From NCBI RefSeq assembly GCF_954871325.1, contig NC_088775.1, forward strand, positions 70,161,561 through 70,225,560: 64,000 bases of DNA, read 5' to 3'. Positions 23,966 to 34,850 of the stretch are shown here, one piece after another. A program made the translations under genes and the position numbers. The notes below the pieces were generated by a model. It ran no database searches. It saw only the letters and a list, made by a program, of their open reading frames with translations, and was not told where the DNA came from. The stretch comes from Gordionus sp. m RMFG-2023. Taxonomy: Eukaryota > Nematomorpha > Gordioida > Chordodea > Parachordodidae. The first letter of the stretch is position 1. Each line of letters begins with the position of its first letter.

Positions 23966-24286
23966 CACTTCTACCCAATACTCATGCCAAATAATAATGT
24001 AGTATATGAAAAAAAATAGATAATTGATCAATATTATCATTTAAAAATTCATCATTAATTTATAATCAAAATAAAAGTAAAAAGAGAAAAATTAAAACGT
24101 GCTAAAAAAAATAAGTATTGACTTTGGTTAATAAAACGCCAATTAAAATCTAAGAGACTGGGGCATATATATTTTTATTTTATAAAAAAATTTACGCCAA
24201 AATTTGGGCGTACTGAATTGACAGACGCCAAATTGGTATGATATCTAATTTTGTCATTAAAAAATATAGTTGTCTAAAAATGTCCT

Positions 24287-24969
24287 TCAACTATTATAAA
24301 ATTTTATAACCTTTTCTAATGTCCTTTTGTTTTGGCATTCACCAAAACCAGGTATGTCAAAATGCAATGCATTCATTGTGCAATGCTTATAATTTTGATT
24401 CAACTTTTGATCACACAATTCCAAGGCTCTAAAAGATGCGTCAAACAATTGTTTGTACCATATCAAGGCTTGTTGTCCACCATTTAGTGAATTATCAAAA
24501 ATTTTTATTTCCTGTGATGTGACACAAATTCCAACAATATGAGGATATGTTTGAATAATATCTGAAACACTGCTTAATAATTTCTCAAATTTGTCCAAAT
24601 TTATGTTAGAGTTATATAATATGGCATTCGTCACATCCAACTTTATCAGCAATCTTCACATTAAACAAAATTAGAATATAATTATTAATAAATGTAATAT
24701 TTTTTTATAGAAAGTAAATGATTGGGGTTCAAATTAATTTATTTAATTATACTCAAATAATGTAAATATATATAATTATCAAATTACTTAGAGTTAGGAT
24801 AAAATTGAGTCAACTTTTGTAATTGTGATAGATTTTCAAAAGTCATAATGGGAACTTTGCTTAACTTGGCAGACTTAATATGTGATTCCAAAAGACATCT
24901 AGACTGAAAAATAAGCGGTTTTGAACTATCTTTCATTTCATTGGATAATTGTGCATGAGCTATGTCATT
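24287..24969 (-). CDS. Ornithine decarboxylase-like fragment, two exons, lacking cofactor residues
   Basis: Exon 24969-24788 and exon 24653-24287 join in phase over a 134-bp intron (donor TCTAA|GTAATT, acceptor GTGAAG). The order matches the PLP-barrel of ornithine decarboxylases: SSKPLIFQSRCLLESHIKSA (the I..ANPCK..SHI block), PIMTFENLSQLQKL (the MTFD...EL block), then LLIKLDV, SSVSDIIQTYPHIVGICV, FDASFRALELC and HFDIPGFG. Compared with the enzyme, the histidine-glycine HVGSG region reads VTSQE and the GGGFPG phosphate loop reads IPGFG. The lysine-bearing N-terminus and the C-terminal domain are absent. ODC makes putrescine; this copy could not bind PLP normally. It could be a pseudogene or a divergent non-catalytic homologue such as an antizyme-inhibitor type. 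A transposon begins 240 bp upstream. Confidence 0.6.
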
Positions 24970-25215
24970 CTTCATTTCAAAAATTATAAAAAATATCTTG
25001 ATTGGTAAAAGTTATAAATTTTTATGTTTAATTATATTTCAAATAAATTTAATAGCATGTTAAATGATAAACAAACGTTAAAAGAGACCTGCAAGTCAGG
25101 TCAGGTTGGCTACTCCCAGGTAATGTGAATGTGTTAAAAATATAAATTGTTAGATGCAAGCATATTTGATAAGCATTTTTTGGGAAAAATTATTAACTCA
25201 CCCATCTTTGCACCC

Positions 25216-28200
25216 GGGTCATTCCATGACAAATCAACCACGATTCGGCAAACCCCCTTCGATTTTTTTAAAATTTGGTAAGCAAAGAAAGGTCAATGTA
25301 ACTAAGAAATAGCCAAAATTTTAGCCTCCTAACATTTATATTTTTGGAGATATTAGGGTTCAAAGTGGCAAAAATGACGTATTTTTACCGTTATCTGCCT
25401 TCATTCAATTAAGCATATCTTAAAAACTACATAATTGCAAATAACAAATTTAATATCAAAATTACGTACAAAGATTCTACTTTTAGATAAAAAAAATTTT
25501 TTAATTTTTTTTCCAATTTCCGTTTTATTTTATATATAAGGACTAAAAACAATTTTTTGGAAATAATACGACCTTCAATTTTTTTAAAAAATTTAGTATA
25601 GATTATTAAACTCTTCCTTTATATTTATATAAAAAAAATGGTTTGAGGCGCAGCCATCTTCATTCTCAAAATCGATAAAAATATTTAGAAAAATGTATAA
25701 ATATTTTCCCGAAAGAGGGCGTTTTTGTATAGAATTATATATTAATCAGTTTTTAATGGTTTTTCTTGGACTATTTGATATAATTTAAAGGATTATTCAT
25801 CTTGTAAGTGAAAATAACAATAAACGGGGGTTTCGTTCAATTATAGAAATTGTATATCGATAAAAGAAATTCAATTTATTACTTTATTTATAATTTATTA
25901 TTAAAATTTTTGCCCATATAACATATATTTAATGAATATTAATAAAATATATTTAATCAAGTTTATAGTTCTTGAATATATGAATCAGAATCTTGTGCAT
26001 TTCATAGACGCCAAAAAATACTATCAAAATTTTCTCTGCTCAATTTTTTAAAATAATTTGATATTTTTAAAATATTACAAATATTAATTTATTATTAAAT
26101 TATATACAAAATAAAAGTATAACCCAAAACAATATAAATATTGGATCGGATTTTCTAAAATCGGCATAGCCTTACTAAATTAGAATAACAATAAATAAGT
26201 GTTTCAATCAATAAAATAAATAAAAATTTTAAAATTGATTAATCATTCAATAATACATGCTCACTATATTAATTCATTTTTTAATTAATTTATTGGTATA
26301 CCTAACCCCAAGCCTGGAAAAACTACAGACGAATATACAGTTAAAATTGTACAAGAATTTTATTGTATGGACGAAATAAGCAGAATCATGCCAGGCAAGA
26401 AAGATTGCGTTTCGATTTTGACCAAAGACGGAAAAAAGAATACCATACATAAGAGATTAATTTTAGATAATTTGAAAGAAATTCATATATTTTTTAAAGA
26501 AATGAGGCCTGATGTTAAAATTGGGTTTTCGAAATTTGCAAGGATTCGCTCAAAAATTGTATACTCGTTGGAGGTAGTGGTACACATGGATGTGATTGCA
26601 GCTACCACCAAAATTTTAAATTATTGATAATTGGATCAAATTTACCCAATGATATGTTGCCCTTTTAAGCATACAAACATATTTTACACTTAACAATTTG
26701 TAATTCGCCTCAACCATCCAGTTTATATGGGCAAATGTGATAATTGTCCAGGGTCAACACATTTACGCGATCAAATAGAAATATTGTTTCAAGGACATCG
26801 AATTTATAACATACAAACAATGGCTATCCGTAGATAAAACCACTCTTGAAACAATAACCATACCAGTAGGTGAATTTATCAATGCCTTTTTTGAAAAAAT
26901 GGAATCTTTATTACTCCATTTTTTTTATTTCAATGCAACAATCGTTGTATCAAAACAATCTAAAATTGAACTTAGACGAAGACCAATATTTAATTTTATG
27001 TGATTTTTAAGAAAACTATAGCTTTATACTTCAGGATGAAATACAAAATTATCATTGGAATAGGGCTCAATCCACTGCTCACCCTTTTGTTATATATTAT
27101 AAAGATAATTTTGCCAATATTTGTTGCCATAATTATGTAATGATATCCGAATCTTTGCAACACAATACAATAGCAGTACATAATTTCAAAAAATATTGGT
27201 AAATTTTTTAATTAATAAAATTTGTAGGCCAAATATTTTTATTTTTCCGATGATAAAAATCATAAAATTTTTATTAATATTTGCCATCATGAGATGGATT
27301 TCGGGGTACAGGCGAAATGACATTATTCTGCTATAGCACAAGGGAAAAGTGTTTGTGATGGGAATGGTGGCACTGTTAAAAGATTAGCCGCTAGAGCTAG
27401 TTTACAAGCCCTTACTCAAAGTAAATAACCACATCATATGAATTGTACGAGTTAAATAAAGAAAATATTAATGTCATATATTTTGAATAGATGACCAAAA
27501 TAAATTATGATTACGAAGATCTATTACTCAGGGGAAGATTTTCAAAAACAAGATCTATACCTGGAACACACAAAAAACACACCTTGATTCCAACAGATCT
27601 ACATCAATTTAAAATTAAATGTATTCCAATTCAATAGAAAGTACTTTAGAATCGTTATCATTTAATGATGAAAATATAATTATTGAAGAAATATCAGGAT
27701 ACCTAACGTATCCTTATGATTCTAATTGGTGGATAGCTTTGTTTTAGTGAAAAATCAAAAGCAGGAAGAAATATATATAAATTTTTAACACCTATCCGGA
27801 CCTTCTAATTCCTTTACATTTCCAAGTATAGACGACACTCTTTACTTGCCCAAATGTCATATCTTAACATTAGTTTCACTGTTAAATGCTACTGGCCGTA
27901 GTTATACATTGTCCTCATAAGAAAGTAAATGCGCTACCAAAAAATTTGAATCCTTTGAAAGTGAGTTTAAATTTAAATTATATCAATTTTTAGGGCGCCA
28001 TATATGAAATGCACAAGATTCTGATTCATATATTCAAGAACTATAAACTTGGTTAAATATATTTTATTAATATTTATTAAATATATGTTATATGGGCAAA
28101 AATTTTTATAATAAAGTAATAAATTGAATTTCTTTTATCGATAGACAATTTCTATAATTGAATGAAAGCCCCATTTATTGTTATTTTCACTTACAAGATG

Positions 28201-28770
28201 AATAATCCTTTAAATTATATCAAATAGTTCAAGAAAACCCATTAAAAACTGATTAATATATAATTTTATACAAAGACGCCCCCTTTCGGGAAAATATTTA
28301 TACACTTTTCTAAACATTTTTATCGATTTTGAGAATGAAGATGGCCGCGTCCCAGACCAATTTTTTTTATAAATATAAAGGAAGAGTTTAATAATGTCTA
28401 CTAAATTTTTAAAAAAAATTGAGGTCGTATTATTTCCAAAAAATTGTTTTTAGTCCTTATATATTAAATAAAATTACCGGAAATTGGAAATTTTTTTATC
28501 TAAAAGTAGAATCTTTGTATGTAATTTTAATATTAAATTTGTTATTTACAATTATGTAGTTTTTAAGATATGCTTAATTGAATAAAGGCAGATAATGGTA
28601 AAAATATGTCATTTTTGCCACTTTGAACCCTAATATCTCCAAAAATATAAATGTTAGGAGGCTAAAATTTTGGCTATTTCTTAGTTACATTGACCTTTCT
28701 TTGCTTACCAAATTTTAAAAAAATCGAAGGGGGTTGGCCGAATCGTGGTTGATTTGTCATGGAATGACCC
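25216..28770 (+). mobile_element. Long-TIR DNA transposon, copy B (3.6 kb, ~0.8-kb inverted repeats)
   Basis: The ends GGGTCATTCCATGACAAATC and its reverse complement start inverted repeats of about 800 bp (25216-26020 and 27990-28770). They are nearly identical by eye, including the internal GAATCAGAATCTTGTGCATT. The interior carries a plus-strand transposase remnant. No target duplication was seen. End sequence and transposase family match element A. Confidence 0.82.
26300..27960 (+). pseudogene. Transposase remains of element B
   Basis: Motifs appear in family order. PGKKDCVSILTKDGKK and KRLILDNLKEIHIFFKEM are near 26390-26505, then IGFSKFARIRSK. ENYSFILQDEIQNYHWN and STAHPFVIYYKDNFAN lie at about 27012-27120. 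NICHHEMDFGVQAK is near 27280-27320, then GKSVCDGNGGTVKRLAARAS (about 27343-27402). RFSKTRSIPGTHKKHTLIP lies near 27536-27590 and a last block LVSLLNATGRSYTLSS near 27870-27918. The D.xENYSF and SDG..QYKN motifs look like acidic-triad catalytic blocks; this is inference. Frameshifts and stops occur throughout. Confidence 0.8.
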
Positions 28771-28859
28771 ATTATATTTTTACTATGAAAGACATTATTG
28801 AATAATTTATTTTTTAGATGCATGTTTAAGCTATAGGTCAGCAAAATATTATAGATTTA

Positions 28860-29240
28860 ACTAGGCCTATTCAAAAAATGAATTATTTGTATTTGATTTG
28901 TTTTAAAAAATTAATTAATTTACTATTCTTATTTGATTAGTAAAATTAGAAATAGTAGATTAATCAACACTTTTTATAAAAGAATTGAATTATCCACTAT
29001 TCAATTCTTTCATTTTTGAATAGGCCTGGATCTAACTAATATAGTTTTGCCAGATAACTTATTTTTACACTTTTTATAAAATAAATATAGAATAATGTGT
29101 TCATTCAATTAGTATAATTACAAATAGTTGATTAATCAACTTTGTTAAAAAATAAAGTTCAAAAATTGATTAATAGATTTTTTCATTTTCGAATAAGCCT
29201 AGATCTAAATATCATTTTGCCAGAAAACTTCTTTATATAC
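28860..29240. mobile_element. Small palindromic MITE-like repeat, one and a half tandem units
   Basis: AGGCCTATTCAAAAAATGAA near 28863 is matched in reverse by CATTTTTGAATAGGCCT ending at 29024. A second, degraded right half ends CATTTTCGAATAAGCCT near 29206. Each end is followed by a variant of AGATCTAA and TTTTGCCAGA.AACTT. This looks like a short inverted-repeat element with a partial tandem duplication. Confidence 0.55.
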
Positions 29241-29345
29241 TTTTTACAAAATGAAGATAAAACATGTGTTAAATTTAACAATTAAAATTAAATGTAGTAT
29301 ATATAAAATTATCATATTGTAAAATATAATCCATTAAGATTTTTA

Positions 29346-29612
29346 AATTATTGTCAAAATATTATTAAGCAGATTTTGCTTAGATTATTTGTTAAGATGT
29401 TTTATAATGAAGCCACCTATATAAATCATTTGATTTTTAGAATTCCAATTATTTTAAGGATATGGAAGATTATAAGATTATACTGCGAAAATTGGAAACA
29501 GAATAATAAAATAATGTATTCAACAGTGAAAGGATTTATTGCTAGCATCAATATTTATTTCCATCAATATGTTATTTTTTTACCTTTAAACCATTTATTA
29601 GGTGTTTCTTAA
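29346..29612 (+). other. Unassigned open frame, possible exon
   Basis: The open frame includes VKMFYNEATYINHLIFRIP and IILRIWKIIRLYCENWKQ and ends LNHLLGVS then TAA. It is richer in charged and aromatic residues than random AT-rich DNA would give, but I see no family motif and no decisive splice sites. Coding status is open. Confidence 0.25.
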
Positions 29613-29639
29613 ATTTAAAAAAACACCCACTTTTATCAA

Positions 29640-31020
29640 ATTCTAGCATGTTTATTTAGAGTACCTACCCTATGAATTTCAGATGTAGATACCCCACCTC
29701 CTTTGTTTTTGTACTGAACTAAACCAATTCTAAAATATCAGGTTCATAAGGTTGATTTATTATGTTGTAAGAAAAATAAAATTAAAAAACCTATGACAAT
29801 AAACTGTAGTGAGGGGGGAGAGGGTTAAAACATATTTCCAAAATTCAAATCAAGCATGGAAAATAACCAACTTCAAGGGATTATTTTTTTAAATTATTGT
29901 CTGCATTTTTTTTTGTTTTAGACATATTTGCAAAAATTTATAAATAAATATATATCTCACTTTAGAATTGCATTGAAATCCTATGTCACAATAGGATAAA
30001 AAATTTAAAATGCTTGGGTCATAATTAATTGAGACATCTGTGTAATTAAAACATAATTATTGTCGATATTTTAAAAATATACCATAATAAGGAAGAATAT
30101 TGGGGAAAATGTTTTTCCATAAACAAGTTTTAATATGGATTTCACTGAGATTTATGGCAAAAAATGAGTCCTGATGCTAATATATATCAAATGATTATAA
30201 ATTAAGCTTTTTATTAGATACCTTAATTAATTTGTTAAAATTATATTGGATAAAGCTATTTAATGATAAATGAGAAGGAATAAAGTGAATGGGTAGCTGG
30301 GATTTCATCATATTAATAATATTATCTGATAAATATTAGCAAATGCTAGGGAGGAAATTGATGATGATCGCGAAACATATCTAAAAATATGAGATTAGTT
30401 ATAATTAAAACTTAATTTATTACCTGATTATATCTTCTTAATGTTATAAATTTGGGTTTAGCCAAAGTTAATCAATGTGTAATTAATGTTTGAAGAATAT
30501 TGTGATAAATCAAGTATCAACCTGTCTCTCCAGTTGCCAATTTAATCACGTGATATTTGAATAGAATATTTAACTTCGCAAGGTTAAAATTCAAAATATA
30601 ATGAATCAGTCTTTTTTCAAAACTAAACTAAATAAGAAATAATAAAAATAAAAGTTTAAAATTAATTTAAAATTAAATATTCAAAGGACCTGATTTTTGA
30701 AGTGTTATCTCGTAGAAAAAAATAATAACATGCAGTATGCTATAAAAACAACTTTCTTTAATTTTAATTAGATTTAATTGCTGAATTCGTAGATTTTATG
30801 GTGTAGGAGTGCTGAATTGGTAAAATATTTGTTGTTGTCTAAAATATTATGTTGTTTTAGTATTAAATTTGTAGTCTATAATATTTTTCTCTATTTTTAT
30901 TCATTGCGAAGCATTTAACAAGAATGTAAATAAGCACTCTCGTTTTATCCATTGAAAATCCTTTTTATTTCATTTATTAATCCCTCTTTTTTTATAAATA
31001 ATAAAAAAGGTCTATCAATT
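29640..31020. other. AT-rich intergenic sequence
   Basis: No gene or repeat terminus recognised. Confidence 0.4.
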
Positions 31021-31034
31021 GGTTTACTATTTGA

Positions 31035-31201
31035 ATTAGTAATGTTTGGTAGGGAAGAAGTACATTTGGGGTAATGTTTAAAGGAATGAATAATGATTAT
31101 AAAAAAACTTTAGATTAACTTAATCTTCGTAATAGTCCATCCAATCCAATCAACTAGGATGCTTGATAATTTAATAAAGCTTAAGATAGAACGATCATAA
31201 C
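31035..31201. repeat. Host repeat, interrupted copy, first segment
   Basis: GGTAGGGAAGAAGTACATTT through GATAATTTAATAAAGC aligns with 54945-55090. Removing the insertions joins this segment to 32877-32888, 37593-37995 and 48130-48423, which follow the same order as the copy at 54931-55990. Confidence 0.7.
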
Positions 31202-32868
31202 TAGACCTGTGCGCCGACGAAATATCAGCGGCCGGCGTATTTTTAAAAAATTAATAAACGGCCGGCGGCGCGCCGATTTTTAGCCACGGTCAATAAAATC
31301 AGCGTAAATCGGCGCATATATAAATTTTTATTTTTTAATTGCTGATTAATTTAAAACAAATAAATATACACTATTCTACAGATATCTCGGCATATTTTTT
31401 AATATTCATTTAATAGAAAACTTATTATATACAAAATCGATTTTGTAATTTAATTATCATGTATAAAAATTATTTTATTAAAATTTTTGGGACATAATGA
31501 TGATCTCCTTGAATTTAAAGTAAATCCAGCGATAGAGAAAACTCTTTCACTAGGTGTGCTAGTCGCCGAAATGCAAAAAATTTTTTTGGCGAGCCTGGAA
31601 AGATTGGAAAGTTCACTCTTCTTTTCTCTCCAAAAATTTAGAACGTCCATATCTTGTGAATGTCGTTTTCCAACTGTGTCATTCTTGTTCTAAGTCACCT
31701 TGGAAACGTAATTTATATTTGTTGAATGTTTATTTGCCAATTTCGTCAATTAACTTGAATTTAATAATTCATCCTCATTAGCTATATTTACTACATGATT
31801 ATCATCATTCTCTATAAGTTTAAGATGTTTTATTATAAATTCTGAAGCTGAGCAATTTTGCTCTATTAAATACTTTGACACAATTGCCAATTTTTAAAAT
31901 CTTGGATCTAAAAGAGAAGCCAATACCTAGATAATTTTAAATAAAAAATAAAAGAATATACTTATATAACATTATTTGCAGATTACAAACCGGAAATCGT
32001 AACGCAAGTTTTTTAGCATATTTTCCTTAAGTGAAATAATTTCAGAATCACTGTCATTTACTATTAAATGTGTTTCAATTTCACTTCAAGTAACGCCAAA
32101 TTTAAAATAGACCCTTTTAGTACTGAAAGAAATTCGACAGTTTCTTTAAATTTTGAAAGAAATGCTAATAGTTCTTCTACCAGATCAGATTCATAATTTG
32201 AGAAAGTGCTTTCCAATTCTTTTCAAAACATTATTAATTAAATTCTTATTTAATCCAGATATGCTTTCTAGCATAATTATTATACTATGCCAACGTGTTG
32301 GGATATTTAATTTTAAGGTTTTCATATGCGTGGAATTATTGTTATTATTATCAATGGAATTGCCAATTTGAAACCGGGTATCCGGGTATGGATCAATGCT
32401 GTAAAAATCTAACATGTCTGATGTTAAATCTATTGTACTTAGGCATTTTCTTATATTCCTCGAATTCAAATTTAACCTCTGCAGTTTTATATCTTAGAGC
32501 ATTAATAATTTCTCTAATTCTTTTGCAAAAAATTTTCAGACTATGAATTTTTTATTATCCAGAGTTAGGATACTAAAATTATTTAAATTATTAAAGTAAT
32601 CCATTTTAAAAATATGTAAAATTATGGTAACTTTTGGAATTCTAGATTTTTGATTGATTGAATTCTATAATGACGTCAATATAATTAAGATTTTAAAATA
32701 GTAGAAAATAAAAATTCATCAAAATCCTGATTGAAATTAAAAAATTACAAGAGTGATGTTGAACAATTCTTAGAATAAAAAGGTAGAAAGAAATTTATGC
32801 ACCGGCGTAATTTTCTTAACGGCGGCGTTTTCGGCGCAACCAAAAAAGCCGGCCGGCGCACAGGTCTA
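31202..32868 (-). mobile_element. hAT transposon with GC-rich ends and perfect 8-bp duplication
   Basis: The ends are TAGACCTGTGCGCCG and CGGCGCACAGGTCTA, exact reverse complements. ATCATAAC is duplicated at 31194-31201 and 32869-32876. Subterminal GCCGGCC/CGGCG clusters stand out from the AT-rich surroundings. Minus-strand transposase remains lie inside. Confidence 0.92.
31450..32560 (-). pseudogene. hAT transposase remains
   Basis: The middle block at 32191-32469 includes STHMKTLKLNIPTRWHSIII, the hAT D.PTRW.S motif (here IPTRWHS). The C-terminal dimerisation block at 31450-31650 includes VLNFWREKKSEL and SATSTPSERVFSIAG followed by RRSSL.P. The stretch between them and the zinc-finger end are eroded, so it is inactive. 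Confidence 0.82.
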
Positions 32869-32888
32869 ATCATAACTGACAAATGATG

Positions 32889-33031
32889 TGAAATGATTTG
32901 ATTAGTTTATTGTAAAGTGATTTAATATAATATTATCAGCTATATATATATGTTTTTCTATTTTTATAAATTGTAAATAAATTGTATCTTTAAGCGAATA
33001 TAAAAAAATCAATTTATTTAAATACATTACA
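32889..33031 (-). repeat. LTR of gypsy 1 (3' LTR in element sense)
   Basis: 143 bp, apparently identical to 37450-37592, starting TG and ending CA. Confidence 0.92.
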
Positions 33032-33081
33032 GTTCTCCCTACTATAATTGAATTCATCATAATAACGTAATGGGGGTTTCG

Positions 33082-33840
33082 AAACTCTTTTTTCTAGAGT
33101 TGTATTTCCATTATGTTCTGCAATGTCCAAATCCTCGTCATTGTCATGGGTGTTTCTTTAGCTTGTGCATGAGCTTCCCTCAGTTGGTCGGCATGCTTAT
33201 TTTTTACAATACCCTCCGACTCATCATAATACAATATCGCACTTTTCCGTTGAACCACAGTTCCTTCATGCCATCCCGCAGTCCTTTCGTTTTTTTACCC
33301 AAACATTTTGCTTCTTTTTAAATTCACGGGGCTCAACGTTCCTATCATTATAATTTGTTTGTTTCCATAACGCGTTTTCAGTCCTTTCTCTAGTAGATAA
33401 TTTCCACTGATCTAGCGTCGTCCTGAGCGGCCTTCCAAACATCATTTTGGCAGTGGATTTACCGGTAGTTGCGTTTGGAGTATTTCGGTTTGTAATTAAA
33501 ACATTCGCTAAATTTAACTGGTCCGGAGTACCACTTCTCCTTCCAGCATAGAAACGCGTCTTTATCGTACCTATATAGCGCTCAGCCAAACCATTCGACT
33601 TGGGGCTATAAGGGGCCGATCTAAAATGTTTTATATTATTTTTAAAAAGAAACGTTTTGAATTCAGATCCAGTAAACTGAGTACTGTTATCTGAGACAAT
33701 GTAACAAGGTAAACCAAATCTAGCGAAATAATTACGTAGATTATTTATTACACTCGTCGAATTAATATGTGTTAAAATTGCAACTTTAACCCATTTGGTG
33801 AAAGCGTCTACGCAAATTAACCAGTACTTTCTGTTGTAAA
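33082..33840 (-). pseudogene. Gypsy 1 integrase core and C-terminal domain
   Basis: The core runs ICVDAFTKWVKVA, CYIVSDNSTQFTGSEF and APYSPKSNGLAERYIGTIK; the D and E positions are present but SDNG reads SDNS. TPNATTGKSTAKMMFGRPLR follows. After a frameshift at about 33266 the C-terminal part has WHEGTVVQRKSA and KHADQLREA, ending near 33082. Confidence 0.85.
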
Positions 33841-33844
33841 ATGT

Positions 33845-34235
33845 AAATTCGTTAAATTTGTACTTTATATTTAATTTGCATAAAGAGTTCTTTGGGATTT
33901 ATTATTATAACGCGTGATAAAAATATTATATTTGAATAGTGAGAACTGAAAATAATTTAAGTTATGAATATTATTTATAAAGAAGATTGAAAAGAGTATA
34001 AAAACTCCAATTTTTACATTTGAGATAATCTTTTATAATTATTAACTTTTTTGTATTTTATTTTTTATTTTTATTTTTATTAATCTTTTTTTATTATTTT
34101 TACTTTTATAATTTTGTTAATTTGATAATGTTATAATTTTGAATAAAGGATTAAATTGATTTCATGATTTCATGATTCCTAATTATCATTAATTTCTTTT
34201 TTATATATATATTTCTTTTTATATTTAGGTTTTGA
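33845..34235. other. ~390-bp AT-rich insert inside gypsy 1 integrase
   Basis: Integrase homology stops after GPVSGKYHKEE and resumes at RKYWLICVDAFTKW (about 33836 downwards). The intervening DNA is very AT-rich without coding content. The junction toward the core reads ...CATTTTACAACAG in element sense and could mimic a splice acceptor; a solo repeat insertion is equally possible. Confidence 0.6.
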
Positions 34236-34239
34236 TTCA

Positions 34240-34619
34240 CAATGACAAATCTCCTCCTTGTGATACTTTCCAGACACGGGGCCTGTCAAATCAATGTGTA
34301 TTCTTTCCCAAGGTCGGGTAGGAATATTCCAATTGTATAATGGTTTATCTCTGGCTCCCGGTCTTCCTTCCTGACAACTTTTGCAGTTTTTTACGAATTA
34401 TTCAACATCTCGATCAAGATTTGTCCAGAAGACATAGTATCGGCATAAGGATTTCATTCCCACTATCTCCGGATGTCCTCGATGGATAACATTCAAAACC
34501 TCTTTTTTTAGGTTATCAGGAATGATGATTCTATCATTATAAAATAAAAGCCCTTCTTCGAAAGAAATATTATCTTTAATTAAGATGAATTTTTTTAAAC
34601 TTTCCGAATAATTATTCAT
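34240..34619 (-). pseudogene. Gypsy 1 integrase N-terminal zinc-binding domain
   Basis: IPDNLKKEVLNVIHRGHPEI and then MKSLCRYYVFWTNLDRDVE give the H..H half. After a stop, NCKSCQEGRPG supplies C..C, followed by PWERIHIDLTGPVSGKY. The catalytic core is then separated by ~390 bp of unrelated AT-rich DNA. Confidence 0.85.
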
Positions 34620-34850
34620 ATTATATATGCCAATGATTTTTTATTAATTTAACAATCTCTTTTAGATTTATATCATTGATCGTTTCACTAATAACTTTAT
34701 TTCGAGTGAACGATAAATCTTCAATTAAATGGATCCTTACTTCTCTAATTTCATTTTAAAATTTTTTTTAAACTTCATTCCTTTTTTCTCTCTCTACCAC
34801 CAAACGGGACAGAGCGTCGGCGCATTTGTTTTGATTACCCGGCCTATGAG

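Noticed and set aside
25216-28770. Possibility of an integrated virus because of long inverted repeats
   Set aside because: The only coding signal is the transposase-like protein; no capsid, polymerase or packaging genes are present.
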